Source: Polaromonas sp. (GTDB lineage: Bacteria > Pseudomonadota > Gammaproteobacteria > Burkholderiales > Burkholderiaceae_C). From it: 64,000 nucleotides of DNA. The translations under genes and the position numbers were made by a program. Under the pieces are notes generated by a model, which saw nothing but the letters and a program-made list of their open reading frames with translations, did not search any database and was not told the origin of the DNA. The DNA lies in contig NZ_JAUXUP010000078.1 in NCBI RefSeq assembly GCF_030680935.1, positions 46,646-110,645 of the forward strand, written 5' to 3'. This document shows, one piece after another, positions 58,244 through 64,000 of the stretch; the stretch's first letter is position 1; each line of letters starts with the position of its first letter.

Positions 58244-60270
58244 AGAGCAATCCCGTCATCCGGGTCCAATGCTGCGAACCGCGCGGTGCGCTGCATTCTT
58301 TGGTCTGGATCCCCTATCTCTCGTCCATCCCGCCTATCCCGTATCAGGCTCTGCGGTTGCAGTGACATGTCATCCTCGTCGTCCAGCACCAGCAGGTCAT
58401 CAATGTCCATAGTGGTGGGCGCATCAAACGCAACGTTCAATTCAGACTTGAGCTGATGGCCGCCTTCATCTGCAAAGCCACCTGACGGGTTTGCAGTCAA
58501 GGCCTCGGACATTGCAGGTAACGCCATTCCACTCCAGTCGTCTGGTCGCGCCATGGGTTTGTCTGCATAGCCGTCCAGCGCCAACACCGGCGGTGCCAGC
58601 ATCCGAACCATAAAATTCCGGTCCTGGTAGTAGCGCAGCTTTGCGGCCTTGATCGGCGCGTGCCCCGACACCATCACCACCTCTTCATCGGGCGGCAATT
58701 GCATCACCTCGCCCGGTGTCAGCAAGGGGCGTGCAGTTTCCTGCCGCGACACCATCAGGTGCCCGAGCCATGGGGCCAGCCGATGCCCGGCGTAGTTGCG
58801 TTGCGCTCGCAGTTCAGTGGCGGTGCCCAGGGCTTCGGAGATCCGCTTGGCGGTGCGTTCATCATTGGTTGCGAACGCAATGCGAACGTGACAGTTGTCC
58901 AGAATCGAATGGTTCTGGCCGTAAGCCTTGTCGATCTGGTTCAGGGACTGCGCAATCAGAAAGGCGCGCAAGCCGTAGCCGGCCATGAAGGCCAAGGCTG
59001 ACTCGAAGAAGTCCAGGCGACCCAGCGCCGGGAACTCGTCGAGCATTAGCAGCAGTTTGTGTTTGCGTGCAATGCCGTCAGAGCCATCAAGTGATTCAGT
59101 GAGCCGCCGGCCAATCTGGTTGAGGATCAACCGGATCAATGGCTTGGTGCGACTGATGTCGGAGGGCGGCACCACGAGGTACAGAGATACCGGGTGCTCC
59201 GCTGAAATGAGATCGGCAATGCGCCAGTCGCAGCGCGACGTGACTTCGGCCACAGTGGGGTCACGATACAGGCCCAGGAAGCTCATGGCCGTCGAGAGAA
59301 CGCCCGAACGCTCGTTGTCGCTTTTGTTAAGCACTTCGCGTGCCGCTGAAGCAACCACCGGATGTGTGACATCGCCCAGGTGCCGCGTCGTCATCATCCG
59401 GTGCAGCGTGATCTCGAATGGGTTGGCTGGGTCAGACAGGAAGTTGGCGACGCCGCGCAACGTCTTGTCGTCACCGGCGTAGAGCACGTGCAGGATCGCA
59501 CCGACCAGCAGGGCATGCGAAGTCTTCTCCCAATGGTTGCGCCGCTCCAGCGCGCCTTCAGGGTCCACCAGAATGTCAGCGATGTTTTGCACGTCACGCA
59601 CTTCATGCATGCCGCGCCGCACTTCGAGCAACGGGTTATAAGCAGCAGAGCGTGCATCGGTGGGATTGAACAGCAGGCAGTGCGAAAAACGTGAGCGCCA
59701 TCCGGCAGTGAGTGTCCAGTTCTCGCCTTTGATGTCGTGAATGACGGCGGAACCGGGCCAAGAGAGAAGTGTCGGCACCACCAGACCAACACCCTTGCCC
59801 GAGCGCGTGGGAGCGAAGGCCATGACATGCTCGGGGCCGTCGTGGCGAAGATAGTCACTTTCCTTGGTTCGTAACCTCCCAAGAAACACGCCGGCAGGTT
59901 GGGTCAGGCCCGCCGCTCGAATCTCTTCAGCATCTGCCCAGCGGGCTGAACCGTAAGTCGTAACCCGCTTCATAATACGTGAGCGCCAGACCGCCATCGT
60001 GATGGCAGCACCGGTTGCGAGTAGTCCGCTGGAAGCTGCGATGATGCCACCGCGCAGGAACACGCCAGGTGCATAGGCGTCGAAGAAGTACCACCACTCG
60101 AACAGGCGCCATGGGTGATAGATCGGGATGCCGAACAGGTCGAACCAGGGCAGACCGAGTCGGCTCTGGTAGCCAAGTGCTGCCGCTGCCCATTGTGTGG
60201 CGCCCCATATGCCACCAAGCGTGACGCCGAGCACCACCGCAACCTGTCCGAACATGACTCCTGTCGACAT
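58240..60270 (-). CDS. traG: conjugal coupling protein TraG (VirD4 type)
   Basis: A 676-residue type IV coupling protein. Two N-terminal membrane helices (about 8-33 and 66-95) precede the ATPase with Walker A APTRSGKG near 153-160 and Walker B LLLMLDEFPALG. The C-terminal tail (DDLLVLDDEDD) is acidic. I chose the ATG at 60270 with GGAAGGG upstream; the longer frame to 60363 has no support. It brings the relaxase-DNA complex to the channel. The relaxase gene expected upstream is not in the window: the insertion sequence lies there. Confidence 0.95.
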   Translation of the reverse strand: MSTGVMFGQVAVVLGVTLGGIWGATQWAAAALGYQSRLGLPWFDLFGIPIYHPWRLFEWWYFFDAYAPGVFLRGGIIAASSGLLATGAAITMAVWRSRIMKRVTTYGSARWADAEEIRAAGLTQPAGVFLGRLRTKESDYLRHDGPEHVMAFAPTRSGKGVGLVVPTLLSWPGSAVIHDIKGENWTLTAGWRSRFSHCLLFNPTDARSAAYNPLLEVRRGMHEVRDVQNIADILVDPEGALERRNHWEKTSHALLVGAILHVLYAGDDKTLRGVANFLSDPANPFEITLHRMMTTRHLGDVTHPVVASAAREVLNKSDNERSGVLSTAMSFLGLYRDPTVAEVTSRCDWRIADLISAEHPVSLYLVVPPSDISRTKPLIRLILNQIGRRLTESLDGSDGIARKHKLLLMLDEFPALGRLDFFESALAFMAGYGLRAFLIAQSLNQIDKAYGQNHSILDNCHVRIAFATNDERTAKRISEALGTATELRAQRNYAGHRLAPWLGHLMVSRQETARPLLTPGEVMQLPPDEEVVMVSGHAPIKAAKLRYYQDRNFMVRMLAPPVLALDGYADKPMARPDDWSGMALPAMSEALTANPSGGFADEGGHQLKSELNVAFDAPTTMDIDDLLVLDDEDDMSLQPQSLIRDRRDGREIGDPDQRMQRTARFAALDPDDGIAL

Positions 60271-60716
60271 GCTTCCCTTCCAAGTGTTGATTACGAGTCC
60301 ACGCGTGCCCCACGAGCAGCGCTTAGGCGAGTCTGGCCTGAGCGTGCCACTCCGCACACCCACGCGGGCGCAGCGCAGCGCAGTTCATCGAAGGGAACCA
60401 AAGCGGTCATTGACGTTGATCGTAAACACCCACCAATACCGACTGATTCTGACCGGGGCCGCGCGAGCACTGAGCGCTTGTTCGCACTTCGAAGCCCCGC
60501 TTCACTCCTGAAATGACACGAGGAAGCTAAGCAGCATAGCCCTGCCATGAGTTTGCACTTGAAACACAGTATCTTGGTAGAGTCGGTTGAGCAAGTCTCA
60601 GCCTTGTCCAATGAGGTGTGAGCCTGAAGGGGACGCGTATTTCCACCCGGAAATGAGCCTGAGCGGGGATCTTGGGGTGGAACTGGAGGCTTGATCATCC
60701 AAGGATGGTGATCAAC
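60271..60716. other. region between traG and the decayed IS, no gene seen
   Basis: About 440 bp with no convincing gene on either strand. It must hold the traG promoter. TGAGCCTGA occurs twice (60619-60627, 60654-60662), with the inverted repeat TTTCC/GGAAA at 60640-60653 between. These are likely part of the left end of the IS at 60717. The IS boundary and target duplication could not be fixed by eye. Confidence 0.4.
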
Positions 60717-62017
60717 ATGGATGAGGCAAAGCTGCGCACCGTTACGCAATTGCAGGAGTTTTTGGACGCAACCCAGGAGATCAAATTCACAGGCGCGCCG
60801 GGCGAAGGCGACCAGCAGCGCTACGAGCACATCAGCCGCGTGCTTAAACGTTTGGCGTACCCAAATCTGGGCAAGGCGACCGCGGCGTGGTGCTGGCCTA
60901 TCTTCGGTGCACCAGCGGCTACAGCCGCTCCCAGGTCACCCGCTTGGTCGGGCGATGGGAGTCCAACCGGCTGGCCACGGTGCCGCTGGCCAAGCGCTAC
61001 GGCAGGCCTACAGTGCCCTTTGCACGCAAGTACACCGGCGCCGACATTGAGCTGCTGGTGGAGATGGACCGGGCCAACGAAGATGTGTGCGGTCCGGCCA
61101 TCGTGCACCTGTTGCAGCGTGCCTTCTGCGTCTATGGCGACCAGCGCTACGAGCGCCTGTCCGGGCTGTCGGTATCGCACCTGTACAACCTGCGCAAAAG
61201 CGGGGGCTACCGGGCCCTGCGAATCCACTTCACCAAGACGCGCACTGCGTGCAATCCCATCGGCGTACGCAAGGCACCCAGGCCCCATGGGCGTGCGGGC
61301 TGGGTGCGAATTGATAGCGTGCACCAAGGAGACCTGGACGGAGTCAAAGGGGTCTACCACATCACCTGTGTCGATGCGGTCAGCCAGTGGCAGGTGCAGG
61401 CTTGCGTGCAGGGCATCAGCGAGGCCTTTTTGCTGCCGGTACTGGCGATGGTGATCGACCAGTTCCCCTTCCAGATCGAGGGCTTCCACTCGGACAACGG
61501 CAGCGAGTACGTCAACCACAAAGTGGCCAAGATGCTGGAAAAACTGCGTATCGAGCAGACCAAGTCACGCTCACGTAACAGCAACGACAACGCCTTGGCG
61601 GAGAGCAAGAATACCAGTGTCGTCAGGAAGCACATGGGCTTCCGCCACACCCCACAAAAGTACGCCAAGCCCATCAATACGTTCTATCAGGAGGTGTTCA
61701 ACGAGTGGCTCAATTTGCATCGTCCGTGCCTGTTTGCCACGGAGGTGGTGAGCGATAAAGGCAAGATCAAAAAGGTCTACAAACACCGTGACGCCAAGAC
61801 CCCGCTGGAGTGCTTGGTGTTGCTCAACGAGGCGGGGTTGGTGACCTTTAAAAGCGACACCACGCTCGACAGTTTGCCGTCCAAAGCCAACGAGAAGACC
61901 GACTTGCAGGCCGCACAGGAGATGCAAAAGCCAAGACCGATTTGTTTGCGATGTTCAACAAACCGCAGCAAAAGAGACAGAGCTGACTTGGCAAAGCAGA
62001 GTGCTCAATTGCCTTGA
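60717..62017 (+). pseudogene. DDE (rve-type) IS transposase broken by frameshifts
   Basis: The first part (from MDEAKLRTVTQLQEF at 60717) reads in one frame to about 60880. From there the reading passes to a second frame (DRGVVLAYLR), which holds the catalytic core: first Asp in WVRIDSVHQGD, second in FHSDNGSEY, and Glu in NALAESKNTS. Near 61925 a second frame change leads to KAKTDLFAMFNKP. Each change looks like the loss of a base. No slippery A-run sits at the first site, so decay is likelier than programmed frameshifting. A sequencing error is also possible. I do not assign a family. It lies next to traG, where the relaxase would be expected. Confidence 0.8.
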
Positions 62018-62163
62018 AAAATCCGAGCGCCAGGGGTGCCTCCGGCGGCCTGGCAGGGGCCGATAGAGAATAAAACCAAGCCCAAATCCGGACACCTTAA
62101 ACTTCCAGTTTTAACCGGGTCAAGCCACTAAGAAGAAGTTACCCGCTGCACAGTCCTTCAGGC
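62018..62163. other. junction between the two IS remnants
   Basis: About 145 bp. CTTCCAGTTTTAACC near 62100 resembles, inverted, GGTGGAACTGGAGG near 60676, so it may hold the right end of the IS. No gene is seen. Confidence 0.3.
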
Positions 62164-63028
62164 TCATACCTGGATTGGAAAATAGTTGGGGTATTGATGC
62201 ATGCCATGCTTGGTCCACCAGTGCGCGATGCTGTCGCAGCAAAACTCGCTGGTGTTCACGCTGGTGTTGAGGTGCATGTACCCCTCGTTGCGTGCCACGT
62301 CATACAGACCATGCGGAATCAGTTTGCCAACTCCCGCACTGGGGAAGTCGTGATCCAGCGTGTGTACCTGAACCAGCGTGAAGGTTTTGCCTTCCGGTGA
62401 GAAATTGCCGATCAGCTCCTTCTTTTTGGTGTCGATGCTGATCACTGGAGCGCCCTGCTGCAGGTACAGCGCTTTGAGGCTGGCGATGTTTTCAAACTGC
62501 GCATTGCGGTCCGGGTGCGTACCCATGGACTTTTCTTGCAGGCTTTGCGCTGGCCCAGATGGCTCTTCTTGAGCAGTTTGCGCACAACGTGCCGACTCGC
62601 TGGTGTGCCCATCTGCGCTAATCGCCTGCTGATCTCACGCCTGGATAATTTGGTCCACAAGACGCCTTCACGCATCGGATCGCCCGCTGAGAATTCCGCC
62701 AAAATTTTGTGGAAGTTCTCCTCCAGCGTCGCACTGCGCTCAATCAGACTTTTGCGTCCACCCCCTTTTTTCGAACCCGGCTGGCTGCGGGGTCTTCTTC
62801 CAAGTCCAACTCAGTGAGTCCTTGGCGCACGGTCTTGGCATCTATTTTGAACAGCACACAGATGTATTCGAGTCCGCCGTGCTCCAGCTTCAAAACCTCA
62901 ATCGCCGCATAGCGACGATGGTCTTTCCTCGACAGCGTTGCAAACAACCGTCTCATCTTCAACTCTATGTCTTTTCTATAGCCCGTCACTCTGCAAATCC
63001 CCGCCTTTTTCTCAACAGTCTTGATCAT
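62164..63028 (-). pseudogene. ISAzo13-type transposase remnant, frameshifted and truncated
   Basis: Three segments on the minus strand together make an ISAzo13-family transposase. The N-terminal part (63028-62744) holds RLFATLSRKDHRRYAAIEVL. The middle part (62702-62442) holds SRREISRRLAQMGTPASRHVV. The catalytic part (62526-62164) holds HPDRNAQFENI, ISIDTKKKELIGNF and FCCDSIAHWW. Two frame changes separate them. The C-terminal third is missing: the frame stops just after HGMHQYPNYF, where intact relatives continue. It cannot encode an active enzyme. Confidence 0.85.
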
Positions 63029-63560
63029 CCCACGCGCCGAGGAACATTCCTATTCCGGGAAGTTGTTTTTTGCCAGTTCCTTACCAGGCCACCCCTACGC
63101 CAGTGCTCGTTCTCCTACCGTCACTTTTGACAACGAAAACAAATCGACCCCTATATCGGCGGTTGAAAATTTCATGCGCACCAAATTTGAATTTTGTGAA
63201 TGAAGGATAGCAATGAGTGAATGGATCCAACAACCCTGCACAGTAAATTTATGACGCCAGGTGTTGCAAGTCATTAGCCCGCTCCATGGACGAACATCTT
63301 CCGAAAGTCACTCTCAACCGCAAACTGACCTTCCATGAATATGTCTATGGCCCAGTAGCCCGGTTTTCGACGGTCAAATTTAACCAACAAAAACAAACTC
63401 TTAAAACGGCTAACAAGGGTCTTCCCGCAGTCAGGTACATGTTGGTGCGTTAAATGCATTACCTGCTAGCCCTGTGCATGGAAGCAGGACCTAGACCCCG
63501 AATGCTTTGGGCAGCAAAGTAGTCGGAATGGATCAAGAAAACAACTGGAGACATTTCACG
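63029..63560. other. 532-bp region without a supported gene
   Basis: Apart from a 61-codon minus-strand frame (63274-63459, with KPGYWAIDIFMEGQFAVESD), which looks partly protein-like but has no recognised relative or clear start, nothing coding is seen. It could be a fragment of a gene lost with the hydrogenase genes. No repeat or array was noticed. Confidence 0.35.
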
Positions 63561-63690
63561 ATGGAAACTTTTTACGAGGGGATGCGCCGCCATGGCATTT
63601 CACAAGTACTGCTAACTGACAGCCACGTCGTTGGGACTGGAACTGGCTTTTATGCCGCAGATTGCGCACCCATGAAAACCAAACCGCATA
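63561..63690 (+). pseudogene. N-terminal remnant of an uptake [NiFe]-hydrogenase small subunit
   Basis: The sequence opens with METFYEGMRRHGIS, as in HoxK/HupS small subunits. A deletion then removes the RRSFLK twin-arginine part. In the next frame KYC, stop, LTATSLGL and AFMPQIAH follow the signal peptide of those proteins, and MKTKP at 63672 matches the start of the mature region. GGAG lies upstream. The main part of the gene, with all cluster-binding Cys, is absent. hupE follows. Confidence 0.75.
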
Positions 63691-63746
63691 ACTCATGCGC
63701 TGACTGCCCGGGCTGGAAAGCCCCGCTTTTTAAGGAGACATTTAAG

Positions 63747-64000
63747 ATGAAAAAAAGTAACTTTCTGCAGTCACTGGGCGCTGCGGCCCTGCTGCTCACC
63801 ACAGCCTCTGCACAGGCGCACACGGGGCACGGCACGGAAGGTTTTGCCGCCGGGCTGGCCCATCCCTTCATGGGATTGGACCACCTGCTCGCCATGGTAG
63901 CCGTGGGTATCTGGTCTGTGGCCGTGTTGCCCAAGGCCTTTCGCCTCGCAGGACCGATGGTGTTCCTCGCCATGCTGCTCGTGGGGGCTCTCAGCGCCAT
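63747..64000 (+). CDS. hupE: HupE/UreJ family nickel/metal permease (start only)
   Basis: The first 84 residues of a HupE/UreJ protein, running off the window. A signal peptide (ALLLTTASAQA) is followed by HTGHGTEGFAAGLAHPFMGLDHLLAMVAVG in two segments, with the HPFxGxDHLLAM motif that marks the family. It is thought to take up nickel for hydrogenase (HupE) or urease (UreJ). AAGGAG lies just upstream. Position after a hydrogenase small-subunit remnant supports HupE. Confidence 0.9.
   Translation, partial: MKKSNFLQSLGAAALLLTTASAQAHTGHGTEGFAAGLAHPFMGLDHLLAMVAVGIWSVAVLPKAFRLAGPMVFLAMLLVGALSA

Larger units (their letters stand above)
47298..64000. mobile_element. end portion of an integrative and conjugative element (Tn4371/RP4-like trb type)
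   Basis: Gene order traG, copG-like, trbB-C-D-E-J-K-L-F-G-I, DUF2274 on the minus strand fits the transfer module that lies at one end of Tn4371-family elements. The left boundary is the cut tRNA-Leu at 47297. IS remnants and hydrogenase-related genes at 60.7-64 kb are the start of cargo. Hydrogenase genes are known cargo of related elements in Cupriavidus metallidurans. Integrase, relaxase and the right boundary are not in the window, so extent and activity are unproven. Confidence 0.75.

Noticed and set aside
60291..60830. 179-codon minus-strand frame upstream of traG
   Set aside because: Overlaps the start of the transposase gene and has no recognisable motif. A relaxase or TraF remnant was looked for and not found.
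60870..60890. Programmed frameshift in the IS transposase
   Set aside because: No A-rich slippery heptamer or stimulatory hairpin is evident, and a second frame change follows at about 61925, so decay is the simpler explanation.
63274..63459. 61-codon minus-strand frame with partly protein-like sequence
   Set aside because: No recognised family, no ribosome-binding site and location among gene remnants; kept only as a note in the region entry.
1..64000. CRISPR arrays, toxin-antitoxin pairs, phage structural genes, riboswitches
   Set aside because: No regular repeat-spacer pattern, no recognised toxin/antitoxin or phage genes, and no recognised riboswitch consensus was seen by eye.

Overview
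The window is a high-GC betaproteobacterial chromosome segment, most like the Comamonadaceae (Polaromonas, Rhodoferax, Variovorax). The grounds are DUF4148 proteins, many orphan Bug-type solute receptors, LysR regulators beside aromatic-degradation genes, three families of dispersed Comamonadaceae-style repeats, and neighbourhoods such as tamA-tamB and cysM next to tRNA-Leu. The species cannot be fixed from the sequence alone.

Positions 1-9.4 kb are ordinary chromosome: trmL, a tandem duplication of a LysR plus DUF4148 module, a MaoC hydratase, an orphan ParA, a Ser/Thr kinase next to a cyclase-FHA protein, and a TauE-type exporter. Positions 9.5-34.7 kb form a catabolic region. It has a branched-chain-type ABC importer (LivF, fused LivM-LivG, LivH, binding protein), a CoA-transferase, a short citrate-synthase-like protein, two intradiol (hydroxyquinol-type) dioxygenases, small accessory enzymes, maleylacetate reductase, two 3-hydroxyisobutyrate-dehydrogenase-like proteins, an amidohydrolase, three Bug receptors, two glutathione transferases and pcaI/pcaJ/pcaF. 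Together these encode a complete route from a hydroxyquinol-type ring to maleylacetate, 3-oxoadipate, its CoA ester, then succinyl-CoA and acetyl-CoA. A near-identical 19-bp palindrome lies upstream of two of the operons, next to a divergent LysR gene. The upstream substrate is not known.

Positions 34.9-47.2 kb are housekeeping or envelope genes: DUF1841, a diheme cytochrome c4, MoxR plus VWA proteins, TamA/TamB, tRNA-Arg(CCU), a NUDIX hydrolase and CysM.

From about 47.3 kb to the window end lies one end of an integrative and conjugative element. The genes traG, copG-like, trbB, C, D, E, J, K-like, L, F, G, I and DUF2274 run on the minus strand in the order of the Tn4371/RP4-like family. They are followed by a decayed insertion sequence, an ISAzo13-type transposase remnant, a broken N-terminal piece of an uptake-hydrogenase small subunit, and the start of hupE.

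The most unusual structure is the junction at 47259-47863. The chromosomal tRNA-Leu(CAA) gene is cut exactly after its anticodon loop (39-nt 5' half). About 250 bp further in, just before the trb genes, stands a second, complete tRNA-Leu(CAA) whose anticodon is interrupted by a 228-nt group IC3 self-splicing intron of the Azoarcus type. I infer that the element integrates into the anticodon loop and brings a replacement tRNA, and that the intron both keeps this tRNA functional and breaks up the attachment core in it.
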